DNA of 64,000 bases from Amycolatopsis benzoatilytica AK 16/65 (GCF_000383915.1 NZ_KB912942.1:4027795-4091794); one strand, 5' to 3'. Shown: positions 16,601 to 25,030, numbered from the stretch's first letter. The notes: generated by a model not told the origin, from the letters alone. Program-made: numbers and translations.

Positions 16601-17753
16601 GGTCGACCACGGGAATCCGGGCACGGACGGTGATGCCGCCGTCCTCGTTCCCGACCACGGACAGCGTGCCGCCGAGGCGGGCGACGCGCTCGCGGCAGGC
16701 GTTCAGGCCCATCCCGCGGGAAGACTCGGCGGGTTGCTCGCCGCCCCAGCCCAGCCCGTCGTCGGCGATGGCGAGGATGATGCCGCCGCCGAAGCACGCC
16801 ACGCTCACCACCACCGAACTCGCCTTCGCGTGTTTCTCGACGTTCACCATCGCTTCCCGGGTGATCGCGACCAGCGCGGCGTTGCGCCCGGCGTCCAGCT
16901 CCGGCAGGTCGGTGAGGGCGACGCAGCGCGCGGCCACCCCGGTGCGATGGGCAAAGGCTTCGCAGTCGCCGCGCAACGTCGCGGTGAGGGCTTGTTTGGG
17001 CGAGACGTCGTCCAGCACTGCCAACGATTCGCGGAACACCGCGGCTGTCTCGGCGATTCGCGCTTCGACGCCGCGCAGTTTCGCGATCAGCTCCGGCGCG
17101 GCGGTCGCGTCGGACTGCAGGTCGCGTACCTCGGCGCCGATGCCGAACAACAGCGCGCCGACCGAGTCGTGCAGCGCGATCGCGATCCGGCGACGCTCGT
17201 TCGCCAGGGTGCTGCGGGTGTGACTGGCGATGCGGTCGGCGAGGTGCAGCGACGCGGCGGCCGGCTCGGCCACCTCTTCCATTCGGGCCACCACGGCGTC
17301 CCCCAGGTCGGTTTCCTCCCGGGACGCGCCGTAGACGACGCCGAGCACCTCGTCGTTGCGGATGAGCGGAACCGCCACCATGGCGCCGATCCGCTCGGAG
17401 CGGATCACCTCGTCGAATTGGTGGGTGATCCGGGAGGACGCGCAGTAGTCCGGCACCCACATCGGCCGCGTCGTGGCGAGGGTCTTCCCGCCGAGGCCCA
17501 GCCCGCGCGGCACTTCGAGGTTGCGCAGCGCGGACCCGGAGGCGCCCGCCCAGCCGCGGATCACCAGCAGGTCGGCCCCCTCCAGCGCGGCCGCGTAGCC
17601 GAGGTCGAGGCCGGTGCAGCTGCGGACCCGGTGCGAGGTCGCGCGCAGCAACGCGGCGCGATCGAGCAGCCCGGTGATGTCACCGTGCTCCTCGACGAGC
17701 CGGCTCAGCGCTTCGACCTGGCCGAGAATCCCGTCGGTCCCTGCCCGTGCCAT
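16593..17753 (-). CDS. GAF-domain sensor histidine kinase (HisKA_3 type)
   Basis: 386 residues with no membrane segment, so it is cytoplasmic. A GAF-like sensor covers ~45-190 (LGLGGKTLATTRPMWVPDYC). The HisKA_3 dimerisation segment contains the phospho-accepting His in RRRIAIALHDSVGALLFG (~215). A HATPase domain follows, with NVEKHAKAS and ADDGLGWGGE and a G-box ending RGMGLNACRER. The start at ATG 17753 is the first with convincing homology. It is the upstream partner of the overlapping LuxR-type regulator. A soluble GAF kinase implies an intracellular or diffusible ligand. Confidence 0.9.
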   Translation of the reverse strand: MARAGTDGILGQVEALSRLVEEHGDITGLLDRAALLRATSHRVRSCTGLDLGYAAALEGADLLVIRGWAGASGSALRNLEVPRGLGLGGKTLATTRPMWVPDYCASSRITHQFDEVIRSERIGAMVAVPLIRNDEVLGVVYGASREETDLGDAVVARMEEVAEPAAASLHLADRIASHTRSTLANERRRIAIALHDSVGALLFGIGAEVRDLQSDATAAPELIAKLRGVEARIAETAAVFRESLAVLDDVSPKQALTATLRGDCEAFAHRTGVAARCVALTDLPELDAGRNAALVAITREAMVNVEKHAKASSVVVSVACFGGGIILAIADDGLGWGGEQPAESSRGMGLNACRERVARLGGTLSVVGNEDGGITVRARIPVVDRE

Positions 17754-17803
17754 GGCAGTACTGTGACACATCCCACATCGTGCGACCATCGCCGAACGGG
17801 TGG

Positions 17804-18979
17804 TCAGCCGCGTGTCGCGGCCAGCCAGCCGGCGACAGCCGCGGCGGCCACCGCGAGCGCCGACAGCGGTGCCAGCAACCGGCTGACCGGTACGAAACTT
17901 GTTGCCAGCAAAGGCATCGCGAAACCGGTGTAGGCCCAGGCGTAGAACAGGCCGGTGCAGGCGCCCCGCGTATCGGGCCGGGCAAGTTCGCCGATCAGCC
18001 GCAACCCGGCGTAGAGGCACAAGCCCCCGCCCGCGCCGAGCAAAACCCCGCCGGCGAGCACGACCGCGGTGGACTGCGGCGCGGCGGCCGCCGCGGCCGC
18101 GCCGTAGCCGAGAGCGCCGAGCGCCGCGCCCGTCGCCCCGCACCATTCCCCCAGCAGCCGGGCGAAAAGCTGCACCAGCGCACCGGTGCCGAGGGTGGCG
18201 GCCGCGAGCACGCCAGTGAACCCGACCAGATGCGTCTCCCGCGGCAGTTCGAGCGGCAGCACGGTCACCGCGACGGACGGGAACGCGTACACGCAGACCG
18301 CGGTCGGCAGCAAAGCGCGCCGGAAGACCCTCCGTGCGGGTGCCGCGAGGCCGGTCCTCGGAAACAAGCCACGCGCAGGACTGGGGCGGTCGCGCCAAGC
18401 GGCCGCGCGCACCGAGAGCGCGGCCAGGACGAGCACCGCGACCACCAGCACGACGTGCACCAAGTAGGGCACGAGCAGCGGACCTGCCGCCGCTTCAGCG
18501 AGAAGCCCGGACACGAGCGGCCCGGCGCAGAAGCCGAGATTGAGCGCTAGCGACGCCCTCCGTGCAGCCCAGGTCGAGGGCACCAGGTCCTGCAGCCAAG
18601 CGCTGCCCACGCTGAACGCAGCGCCGGAGGCGAGGCCCTGCACGAAGCGAGCCGCGAACAGCATGGGCACAGAGTTCGCTCCAGGCAGGAAGATCAGCGA
18701 AGCGACCGCGGCCAGCGCGACCGCGGGCAGCAGCACCCGCAGCCGCCCGTACCGGTCCGACGCCGGTCCGCCAAACAACAACGAGGGAGCGAGTCCGAGC
18801 GCGTACACGCCGAAGATCGCGGTGAGCCCACTGGGCGGGATGCCGAGCCTTACCCGGTAAATCAGCAACAGCGGAGTCGAGATGTTGGCACCGAACGCGG
18901 CAGCGAACAGCAAAGCCACGGCAGCCAGCCACAACGACGAGCTGGACGTGCGCACAGCCGCGCGAGCCTTCCCGATCAC
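17804..18979 (-). CDS. MFS transporter
   Basis: 391 residues with about twelve hydrophobic segments. The loop between helices 2 and 3 contains GGPASDRYGRLRVLLP, the classic MFS motif A (DRxGRR-like). The GTG start at 18979 is preceded by an AGGA ribosome site. It is most like multidrug or metabolite exporters with 12 helices. The stop codon is 50 bp from the kinase start, so read-through into the kinase-importer cluster is possible; it could export a product related to the imported compound, but there is no direct evidence. Confidence 0.85.
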   Translation of the reverse strand: MIGKARAAVRTSSSSLWLAAVALLFAAAFGANISTPLLLIYRVRLGIPPSGLTAIFGVYALGLAPSLLFGGPASDRYGRLRVLLPAVALAAVASLIFLPGANSVPMLFAARFVQGLASGAAFSVGSAWLQDLVPSTWAARRASLALNLGFCAGPLVSGLLAEAAAGPLLVPYLVHVVLVVAVLVLAALSVRAAAWRDRPSPARGLFPRTGLAAPARRVFRRALLPTAVCVYAFPSVAVTVLPLELPRETHLVGFTGVLAAATLGTGALVQLFARLLGEWCGATGAALGALGYGAAAAAAAPQSTAVVLAGGVLLGAGGGLCLYAGLRLIGELARPDTRGACTGLFYAWAYTGFAMPLLATSFVPVSRLLAPLSALAVAAAAVAGWLAATRG

Positions 18980-19181
18980 GACTCATCCTGAACCGGCGGC
19001 CGCGCGCGGGCTATCTCCGTTCGGGGGTGTCGCACGGCTCGCGCTGTTTCCGCACAGGCGAGGGCTGCCGGGGATCCAGCAGGGTAGGGCTTGCGCACCC
19101 TGTGCGCGTCCGCGTCCGCCGGGTTGCGGCCGGCCACTGACGACGACGAGAAGCTCGACCAGCTCGGCTCAAGGATGCGTG

Positions 19182-19370
19182 ATGGGCAAGAAGCCTCGGG
19201 GTTGGTGGAATACGAGTCTGCGCGACAAAGCACGAGCGCAGTACCAGGCGGATCAGATCGCGGACGCGACAGCGAAGGCGACCGCGGAGCAGCTGAACGA
19301 GGCTTGTCAGCGCGGTTGGCGGGATGGCCGGGAGGCGTTGCTTGAGGAGCAGCGGCAGCCGCGGGCCTGA
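19182..19370 (+). CDS. Small charged hypothetical protein
   Basis: 62 residues (MGKKPRGWWNTSLRDKARAQ start), predicted helical, rich in Gln, Ala, Arg and Glu. An AAGGATG sequence just upstream can serve as ribosome site. The frame is open further upstream, but that part has no protein-like character. It is convergent with the XRE-type gene, 7 bp away. No family recognised; it resembles the small conserved proteins of actinomycete mobile regions. Confidence 0.55.
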   Translation: MGKKPRGWWNTSLRDKARAQYQADQIADATAKATAEQLNEACQRGWRDGREALLEEQRQPRA

Positions 19371-19377
19371 GTTTCCG

Positions 19378-20235
19378 CTAGTTCGCCGAGGCGAGATCGC
19401 CGAGCACGCGCTGCAGCAGCGTGCGGGCGGCCTCGCCTGCTTTTGCGACCTGCCAGAGCGCGGCGACCAATTCGGTGTAGAGCTTAGCGTCGTCGGAGTC
19501 GCGGGTCGCGATCTCTGTGTGGAACGCCTCGACGGTGACCGTCGTGTCGTCGAACAGCCAGAACCCGTGCAGCGGCGGCACCGGCAGCTCCGCGTCGAGC
19601 GGCACGATGCCGACGCGCACGGTCTTGAGGTGCGTCAGCGCGATGAGGCGGTCTATCTGCCCGGCACGCACGTCCGCCGGGACGAATCCGCTGCGAAGGC
19701 ACGATTCGAACAGGATCACCTCGATCGTCTTCGAGGCGTCGTAGATGATCTGCTGCCGTTCCATCCGGGCCGCGACCGCGGCGTCCGTGTCGCCGCCAGC
19801 ACCGCGGAAGGCGCGGTTCTTCTCGAACACCGCGCGGGCGTAGGCCGGTGTTTGCGCGAGGCCCGGCACGACGGCGGTGTCGACGCACACGATCTTGCTG
19901 GCGTCGTGCTCGACCTCGGCGAACGAACGCTGCAGCGACTCGTGGCCGCCTCGGCGCAGGCGGTGCTTCCACGCGGCCTGGTCGAGCCGGATCGCACGCA
20001 ACTCCCGCAGTAGCTCGACGTGGACGTGTTCGGGCACGCCAAGAGCCCGAGCCCACTGGGTGAGCTCGGGCTCCGTGACGACCTGCTTGCCACGCTCGAT
20101 CAGCGAGACCTTCATCGGTCCCCACTCCAGCAGCTCGGCAAGCGCCCTGCCCGTGAGTTTCGGCGTGCGGGCGACGCGAATCTGCCTCAGCTGGTCAGCG
20201 AACGCCAGCAGACGGGGCGTCGGGTCTTCGGTCAC
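19378..20235 (-). CDS. XRE-family HTH regulator with DUF5753 domain (Scr1-like)
   Basis: 285 residues from a GTG that overlaps the upstream stop codon (GTGA). An XRE helix-turn-helix lies at ~8-65 (LTGRALAELLEWGPMKVSLIERG). The rest matches the DUF5753 pattern common in actinomycetes: VPGLAQTPAYARAV at ~120, RMERQQIIYDASK at ~155 and a C-terminal VALDWQ-type tail (LVAALWQVAKAGEA). Such regulators usually come with small partner proteins such as DUF397 or DUF6879 and have been linked to morphological or antibiotic control in Streptomyces. The two upstream overlapping genes are its likely partners. Confidence 0.88.
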   Translation of the reverse strand: MTEDPTPRLLAFADQLRQIRVARTPKLTGRALAELLEWGPMKVSLIERGKQVVTEPELTQWARALGVPEHVHVELLRELRAIRLDQAAWKHRLRRGGHESLQRSFAEVEHDASKIVCVDTAVVPGLAQTPAYARAVFEKNRAFRGAGGDTDAAVAARMERQQIIYDASKTIEVILFESCLRSGFVPADVRAGQIDRLIALTHLKTVRVGIVPLDAELPVPPLHGFWLFDDTTVTVEAFHTEIATRDSDDAKLYTELVAALWQVAKAGEAARTLLQRVLGDLASAN

Positions 20236-20762
20236 GGGCTCCTCGTCGTCGGTGCGGACTGCTTGTCGTGCGGAACGGCTACCGGCCAAACGATCTCACG
20301 CCACTGCCGGTACCGCGCGACCGTAGCGGGGTCGTCGGACAGCTCCGCACCGGCCACGCCGTTGTCGTCGAACTCAAGCACCGCGACGAGCCGGTCGTCG
20401 AACAGGTAGAAGTCCTCGCCCGGCGAGCCGAGTTTGCGGGCGTGCTCCTCGCCGATCCACCGGATGTCCTCGCCGGCCCCGACGTTGAGGGGCGTGATCT
20501 CGAACATCCACCGCAGGTACTCGGTGGGCGGGTTGGTCATCATCCGCACCCGCTCGAACGTCTTGCCAGCCGCGCGGAACTCGCGGATCTGCTCGAGCCA
20601 CGGTTCCATGAACGAGTTGTCGGGTCGGCCGTCCCACCACGCCTGTAACGGTTCCCGTTCCTCGGGTTCTCGGTAGGTGCCTTGGCATTCCCACCGCCAC
20701 GCCGAGGACTCGAAGGTGTGGAACAGAGCGGCGAACTCGGCACCGGGCTTGACCCAGGTCAT
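20232..20762 (-). CDS. DUF6879-like partner protein of the XRE regulator
   Basis: 176 residues, soluble. The core WLEQIREFRAAGKTFERVRM, then TEYLRWMFEITPLNVGAGED and FYLFDDRLVAVLEFDDNG, matches the DUF6879 pattern often encoded beside XRE-DUF5753 regulators in actinomycetes. It is translationally coupled to both neighbours: 4-bp overlaps with the 106-residue gene upstream and with the regulator downstream. The biochemical function of the family is unknown; a role as partner or modulator of the regulator is inferred from the conserved pairing. Confidence 0.75.
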   Translation of the reverse strand: MTWVKPGAEFAALFHTFESSAWRWECQGTYREPEEREPLQAWWDGRPDNSFMEPWLEQIREFRAAGKTFERVRMMTNPPTEYLRWMFEITPLNVGAGEDIRWIGEEHARKLGSPGEDFYLFDDRLVAVLEFDDNGVAGAELSDDPATVARYRQWREIVWPVAVPHDKQSAPTTRSP

Positions 20763-21079
20763 CGCGTGACGGCCTCGGCGAGCTGCTGCAGCCGCTCCGC
20801 CGAGGCGGGGTCGATCACGAACTCGGGCCGGTCTTCGTCAGCGAACGCGATCCGCTGCAGGGCCTCGATGTCGACGAACGGCAACAGGGCGGCCGGGATC
20901 TCGACCGCGGACTCATGCGCGGGCATCCCGTCGCCGCGTGAGCGCAGAATCTCGAGCGCGGCCGGGTCGGTGACCGTGGTGCCCTGAACGACGAGCGTTC
21001 CGCGGTCGGTGACGAACAACGTCGGACACCCGTTGATGTTGGAACTGGTTCCGGCGAACGCCATGCGCTGATCGGACAT
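20759..21079 (-). CDS. Hypothetical protein, first gene of the XRE operon
   Basis: 106 residues from ATG 21079, preceded by GGGAGAGA. It is acidic and soluble, with no recognised family. The centre reads LFVTDRGTLVVQGTTVTDP, resembling a small beta-rich fold, and the C-terminal half is helical (FVIDPASAERLQQLAEAVTR). It overlaps the DUF6879-like gene by 4 bp, making a three-gene operon. Confidence 0.7.
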   Translation of the reverse strand: MSDQRMAFAGTSSNINGCPTLFVTDRGTLVVQGTTVTDPAALEILRSRGDGMPAHESAVEIPAALLPFVDIEALQRIAFADEDRPEFVIDPASAERLQQLAEAVTR

Positions 21080-21496
21080 CGGAGATCTCTCCCTTGATCG
21101 GTTGGGCGTCCATCGTGAGCGGCTGATAGCCGACCATAGCACCGGCATCCGAGTGAAGTATCACGATTTCTCGCAACTAGCGCTTCAAGCTGTACACCCT
21201 TTCGAGGGTATCAATAATATTTCATGTGATTTATCTTGCTGAGACGTGTCTGATGCCCCATGCTCGACGCCGTGCGGGGATGGCGGAGAGAACGCGTACT
21301 GCAAACGACCGACACCACAGGCCGGCCGGTCCCGGTGACGACCGGGATCACGGTCAACGCCCGGGGCGACGGGGTGGGCGGGCTGGCTGTCGACAACGGT
21401 CCGTCCGTGGCGATCGGGCCTGGAGCCCCGCGCCGCGTTGGTCGCGAATCTTCGTTCCTCACTGGCAGATCTGCTCGAACGTCGGGGAGGCGTGCA
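21080..21496. other. Divergent intergenic region, locally AT-rich
   Basis: 417 bases separate the leftward XRE operon from the rightward small genes. The part 21160-21245 is much richer in A and T than its surroundings (stretch TATCAATAATATTTCATG at 21207-21224), unusual in this genome, and is the likely site of both promoters and of regulator binding. Open frames within it (for example one starting at 21260) lack ribosome sites and protein-like composition. No palindrome strong enough to name was found. Confidence 0.5.
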
Positions 21497-21718
21497 ATGG
21501 CCGAGGAAGAGGACCTGCTCGAGGACGAGCGGATCGACGTTGAATGTGTGGAGCCGCTCTCGCCCGAGGACGAGGCTGATCTTGCGGTGATGGCAGAGCG
21601 GTTCCACCCCGGCGAGCTGATCCCCCAGGACGTTTGGGAGGCCGCTGACCGCTACGTGAAGCGGAACTACCCGCGGACCGGTTTCACGCCGCCGGGCATG
21701 GTGCGGGGTCGGCGATGA
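21497..21718 (+). CDS. Small acidic hypothetical protein
   Basis: 73 residues. A GGGGAGG ribosome site 6 bases before the ATG at 21497 decides the start against the longer open frame from 21260. The N-terminal half is very acidic (MAEEEDLLEDERIDVECVEP); the C-terminal half is basic. It overlaps the following gene by 4 bp (ATGA), so the two are co-translated. No family recognised. Confidence 0.6.
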   Translation: MAEEEDLLEDERIDVECVEPLSPEDEADLAVMAERFHPGELIPQDVWEAADRYVKRNYPRTGFTPPGMVRGRR

Positions 21719-21915
21719 GCGCACCGAGCCACGCCGCGCCGCTCGAACTCCTGCACAAGATCCCGTGCCCGTCGGAGGCAAAGAACCGCGCCGAGCCCCG
21801 GCAGATCCGGCGGATGACCAAGTCGCAGCGGGTGGGCGCGACCTGCATGTTCTGCGGGACGATCTACCGCAACAACAGCCCGGCGTACCGGTGCGAGCAC
21901 TGGCACGTCCCCTGA
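21715..21915 (+). CDS. Small protein with a putative zinc-binding Cys/His cluster
   Basis: 66 residues. The C-terminal third has CMFCGTIYRNNSPAYRCEHW, a CxxC...CxxxH arrangement able to bind one metal ion. Coupled to the acidic 73-residue gene by a 4-bp overlap. Possibly a nucleic-acid or protein-binding adaptor in the accessory region; no family recognised. Confidence 0.55.
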   Translation: MSAPSHAAPLELLHKIPCPSEAKNRAEPRQIRRMTKSQRVGATCMFCGTIYRNNSPAYRCEHWHVP

Positions 21916-22166
21916 TCTCCCGAGCCGTGTCCAGGAGATTCGCGAGCGCCCCAAACTCCGGCCGCCGCGCTTGCTCCCCGACGTGGCGCGGCGGCCGGAT
22001 TCCACCACCCGTTCGCGGGTGGGCAGGGGTCGGTTCGTCATCTACCCCGATCGGCGGCCGGCCCCTCGCCAGCACGGAACACCCGGTCGCCGCACCTCCC
22101 TCGACGAGGCGCGGCGACCGGGCTATCCGGCTGCCCACGTTTCCACGACGGAATGAGGACAGCCAG

Positions 22167-22298
22167 ATGGCGCGCAACACCGCGGGCAAGGGGCCGACGA
22201 GCCAGGTGCCAGGCAAGGACCACCGGTCGACCAAGCCCACCGAAAAGAACCCCACCCCTCAGCCCCGGCCAATCCAGCCGCGGCGGCCGGAGCGCTAG
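22167..22298 (+). CDS. Very small proline-rich hypothetical protein
   Basis: 43 residues, rich in Pro, Lys and Arg (MARNTAGKGPTSQVPGKDHR start) and probably disordered. The ATG at 22167 follows a GAGGACAG sequence. Support is limited to the start context and to the regular series of small genes on the same strand. Confidence 0.35.
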   Translation: MARNTAGKGPTSQVPGKDHRSTKPTEKNPTPQPRPIQPRRPER

Positions 22299-22307
22299 GA
22301 GAACCCC

Positions 22308-22505
22308 GTGTCCGACAAGCGGAGTCGTCCGCCACGCCGCGATCGGCGGAGCTGCCTTGCTGGCGGCCAGGAGGGGAAGGTGGCCATCGGATCAGCGGGC
22401 AGCCGCCCGCCGAAGCAGCCAACTGGGCCAACCTATCCCGGCGGCGCATTCCGGTCGTACCTGTTCCGGTGGCGTCCGATCGGTCCCCCTGACGACGATG
22501 CCTGA
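22308..22505 (+). CDS. Small basic hypothetical protein
   Basis: 65 residues from a GTG preceded by AGGAG 8 bases upstream (gene starts 9 bp after the previous stop). N-terminal half strongly basic (MSDKRSRPPRRDRRS), C-terminal end aromatic and proline-rich. No family recognised. The ribosome site and the small spacing support translation. Confidence 0.4.
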   Translation: MSDKRSRPPRRDRRSCLAGGQEGKVAIGSAGSRPPKQPTGPTYPGGAFRSYLFRWRPIGPPDDDA

Positions 22506-22533
22506 CAACTCGCGATCCAGTTACGATGACGCC

Positions 22534-22809
22534 ATGCCGATGACCAGGGACAAGCGCGCGCTGGCTTCAGCCATGCTCGCGCAGGCTCCTGACTACCGCT
22601 TCTACACCTCAGACCTGCGGCAGGCCACCAGAATGCACAACGCACGCCTGTACCCGCTGCTCGAGGAGTGGCTCGAACGCGGCTGGATCAGCCACGACTA
22701 CGACCCTTCACCACAGGACACTTCGCGGGACGGATGGACCGCCCGGCCCCAGCCGATGCACTACTACATGCTCACCGAGCGCGGCCGGGAAGCGCTCTCG
22801 GCCGACTAG
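22534..22809 (+). CDS. PadR-like winged-helix protein
   Basis: 91 residues. The pattern YRFYTSDLRQATRMHNARLY followed by PLLEEWLERGWI resembles the winged-helix of PadR or similar regulators, where a recognition helix is followed by LYPLL and a turn into the wing. The C-terminal MHYYMLTERGREAL matches the usual PadR YxLTxxGR wing. An ATG at 22498 would add 12 residues; neither start has a good ribosome site. A hairpin terminator follows. Confidence 0.65.
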   Translation: MPMTRDKRALASAMLAQAPDYRFYTSDLRQATRMHNARLYPLLEEWLERGWISHDYDPSPQDTSRDGWTARPQPMHYYMLTERGREALSAD

Positions 22810-22839
22810 CCAGAGCACCAATCCCCCGCGCACGCAAAT

Positions 22840-22886
22840 GGCCCCCGCGCTCGACCACCGCGAGGTGGGAGCGCGGGGCCTTCCTT
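22840..22886 (+). terminator. Hairpin terminator after the PadR-like gene
   Basis: An inverted repeat pairs GGCCCCCGCGCTC with GAGCGCGGGGCC around a loop containing a smaller stem, followed by TTCCTT. It is 30 bp beyond the stop codon at 22809. Confidence 0.65.
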
Positions 22887-23062
22887 GTGGGGTGCGCCGG
22901 CTCGGGTTGGCACCACACCTGGCGCAGGGTAGGGGGATTCACCCCGGCGATGACGATGCCGACGAGCAGCCCCCGGACGGCCTCGGCGATCGCGACAGGC
23001 TCGGTGACGCCGGATGAGCACGCGTCCATAGTTGGACACCTGAGCCTGCCGCGGCCGAGCAT

Positions 23063-23093
23063 AAAAAAGCCCAGGCCGTTGGCCTGGGCTTTT
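23063..23093 (-). terminator. Rho-independent terminator of the tRNA gene
   Basis: On the minus strand a stem AAAAGCCCAGGCC/GGCCTGGGCTTTT with a 3-base loop is followed by a run of T residues. It begins directly behind the tRNA-Asn 3' end and is the most canonical terminator in the window. Confidence 0.85.
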
Positions 23094-23094
23094 G

Positions 23095-23167
23095 CTCCCC
23101 CGCTTGGACTCGAACCAAGAACCCTCCGGTTAACAGCCGAATGCTCTGCCAGTTGAGCTACAGGGGA
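23095..23167 (-). tRNA. tRNA-Asn, anticodon GTT
   Basis: 73 bases that fold as a cloverleaf: a 7-bp acceptor stem (TCCCCTG with CGGGGGA), D arm GCTC...GAGC, anticodon stem TTCGG/CCGGA with loop CTGTTAA (anticodon GTT), and T loop TTCGAGT. The discriminator base is G and CCA is not encoded. It borders a patch of small accessory genes, a usual position for integrative elements, although no integrase was found. Confidence 0.95.
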
Positions 23168-23331
23168 TCGTGCTTTGCCGGTCCGGATCTCTCCGGGCTG
23201 ACAGGAAGAAACTTTAGCCCATCCCGTTTCGGCTTCGCACAGGGGGGTCGGTTTCCGGCTCGGCTGTGCTCGCGGCGATTCTGTTGGACAATGGACAGTC
23301 GGAACCCCGGCGAACGAGAGGTGTGGCGGCG

Positions 23332-23505
23332 ATGAAGAAGTTCCTGCTGGGCGTGGGCCTGGGGTATGTGCTGGGCACCAAGGCCGGCCGGGGACGGTAC
23401 GAGCAGATCGTGCGCGCCTACCGCAAACTCGTCGACCATCCGATGGTCCAGGGGGCCGCCGGGGTGGCGCGGGCCAAGCTGGGCGAGAAGTTCGGCCGCG
23501 GCTGA
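23332..23505 (+). CDS. Small conserved YtxH-like membrane-associated protein
   Basis: 57 residues. It begins MKKFLLGVGLGYVLGTKAGR: a short glycine-zipper-like membrane helix followed by a basic, helical tail, as in small actinobacterial proteins with a YtxH-like start. An AGAGGTG sequence lies upstream of ATG 23332. Monocistronic, divergent from the tRNA. Function unknown. Confidence 0.75.
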   Translation: MKKFLLGVGLGYVLGTKAGRGRYEQIVRAYRKLVDHPMVQGAAGVARAKLGEKFGRG

Positions 23506-23556
23506 GCCGGGCCAAGCCGCCCACCGGCCCGCACCCAGGGCCGACCTCGACGACCA

Positions 23557-23628
23557 GGCACCTCGCCGCTCACCCCCAAACCTCGGCACCCGGGCACCTC
23601 GCCGCTCACCCCAAACCTCGACAACCGG
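23557..23628. repeat. Two tandem copies of a 36-bp unit
   Basis: The sequence beginning GGCACCTCGCCGCTCACCCC at 23557 recurs at 23593 with few differences, and a partial third copy starts at 23629. It fills the gap between the YtxH-like gene and the convergent methyltransferase. No coding function is apparent. Confidence 0.6.
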
Positions 23629-23670
23629 GCACCCACCCGGGCATCCAGGCGAGCAGCCTGCCCGCCGACC

Positions 23671-24246
23671 TCACCCAGGCTTCCGCCACACGATCGAATA
23701 CCGCCGCAGCACGTGGTGCCGGTACCGCAGGCCAGGCAGCACTTCACGGGCCGCGGTGCGGACTTGCCGGTAGCTCAGCCGCGGCGGCGCCACCGGCATG
23801 CCTTCCGGGCCGCTCGCCCTGCGCAGCACCTTCGTGATCCGGACGATCGGCGCGGCCGCGATCATCGCCGCCCACTCCCCCGCGCCGGCCTCCCGGGCCA
23901 GGCCGACCACCACCAGCACGCCGCCGGGATTGAGCAGGTCCCGCATCCGGGTCAGCGCCGGCACGAAGTCCAGATGGTGGATCGTCGCGACCGAACAGAC
24001 GAAGTCGTACGTGCCAAGGTCGGCCGTCAGGAAATCGTCTCGCAGGAACGTCACCCCGGGCCAGAATCCGGCCTGGGCGATCATCTCCGGCGATTTGTCG
24101 ATACCGACCACTTGCGGCACCCGAGAAGCCAGCTTGCGCGCCAGCAGACCGTCGCCGCAGCCGACGTCCAATGCGGACGTGCAGCCGGCTGGCACCGCGC
24201 GCAGGATTCCCGGGTGCCGGGCGACGTTGGTGTTCCAGTACGTCAT
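23671..24246 (-). CDS. Class I SAM-dependent methyltransferase
   Basis: 191 residues. Motif I is [16 protein letters not shown] (~30), motif II contains [11 protein letters not shown], and the post-motif [14 protein letters not shown] and [12 protein letters not shown] correspond to the remaining SAM-binding strands of Methyltransf_11/25-type enzymes. The ATG at 24246 overlaps the stop of the upstream methyltransferase gene (ATGA). The substrate is unknown; pairing with a Tam-like gene suggests a small carboxylic acid or metabolite. Confidence 0.85.
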   Translation of the reverse strand: MTYWNTNVARHPGILRAVPAGCTSALDVGCGDGLLARKLASRVPQVVGIDKSPEMIAQAGFWPGVTFLRDDFLTADLGTYDFVCSVATIHHLDFVPALTRMRDLLNPGGVLVVVGLAREAGAGEWAAMIAAAPIVRITKVLRRASGPEGMPVAPPRLSYRQVRTAAREVLPGLRYRHHVLRRYSIVWRKPG

Positions 24247-25010
24247 CCGGGGATGCGCGCGACGAAGAAGATCCGCCGGAATTCGAACCAGGTCGTGCCG
24301 TCCGCGCGCGGCGGATAAGCCTCGTCCAGCAGCGGTGCCAAGTCGTCCTGGAACTCCGTCCAGTCGGAGTCGCTCAGCGCCGCCCGGATGGGCCGCAGCG
24401 CGGTTCCGGTGATCCACTCCAGCACCGCGCGCGGGCCGGAAAGCTGCTGCACGTAGGTGGTTTCCCAGGCATCGACCAGACAGCCGGCGTCCGCGAGCAA
24501 GTCGGCGTAGTCGCGTGGCTCGCCGACCGCGTCCTCGTCGCGCAACGTCACCGAGGACAGCCGCGAAGCCCACTTCGGGGCGGCCGCCAGCTGCCTGGAG
24601 ATCGCGTGCGACGGGGCAGCGAAATTGCCTGGTACCTGCACCGCGAGCACCGCCCCGGCGGGCAGCTCGCCAGCCCAGCGGCGCAGCAGCTTCTCGTGCC
24701 CGGGCACCCACTGCAGGACGGCGTTCGAGACGACCACGTCGGTGTCTGGCTTGGGCGTCCAGGTGCGCACGTCGCCGACCTCGGCGGCGATGCCGCGTTC
24801 GCGGGCCGCGCCGACCATCTCCGGCGAGCTGTCCAGCGCCTCCAGCGTCGCCTCCGGCCAGCGGCGCGCCAGGTCAAGGGTGAGCGTGCCGGGGCCGCAG
24901 CCGAGATCGACCACGCGCCGCGGCGAGGCCGCCGAGACGCGTCCGACCAAGTCGTAGAACGGCCTGCCGCGCAGATCCGCATAGTCCAGGTATTTCGCCG
25001 GATCCCACAT
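24243..25010 (-). CDS. tam: Trans-aconitate 2-methyltransferase-like enzyme
   Basis: 255 residues, the usual length for Tam. It starts [20 protein letters not shown], which matches the Tam N-terminus (W-P-Y-L-F-RxRP pattern). The SAM site is [20 protein letters not shown] and the motif [17 protein letters not shown] is typical of the family. The C-terminal [20 protein letters not shown] is also characteristic. Tam esterifies trans-aconitate, a by-product that inhibits aconitase. Its promoter region carries two adjacent operator-like palindromes. Confidence 0.85.
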   Translation of the reverse strand: MWDPAKYLDYADLRGRPFYDLVGRVSAASPRRVVDLGCGPGTLTLDLARRWPEATLEALDSSPEMVGAARERGIAAEVGDVRTWTPKPDTDVVVSNAVLQWVPGHEKLLRRWAGELPAGAVLAVQVPGNFAAPSHAISRQLAAAPKWASRLSSVTLRDEDAVGEPRDYADLLADAGCLVDAWETTYVQQLSGPRAVLEWITGTALRPIRAALSDSDWTEFQDDLAPLLDEAYPPRADGTTWFEFRRIFFVARIPG

Positions 25011-25030
25011 TCCAGCCTCCCGCCCAGTAA

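Noticed and set aside
21260..21496. N-terminal extension of the small acidic protein
   Set aside because: The GGGGAGG ribosome site fits the ATG at 21497; the extension has no protein-like features.
21971..22156. 61-codon open frame between small accessory genes
   Set aside because: TTG start, no ribosome site and Arg/Pro-rich composition typical of non-coding GC-rich frames.
22772..23029. Minus-strand frame with a hydrophobic stretch (PVAIAEAVRGLLVGIVIAG) resembling a phage holin fragment
   Set aside because: It overlaps the PadR-like gene and the terminator, has no ribosome site, and its second half has no protein character. At most a decayed remnant.
23095..23167. Attachment-site duplication of the tRNA-Asn 3' end
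   Set aside because: No second copy of the tRNA end was seen within the window.
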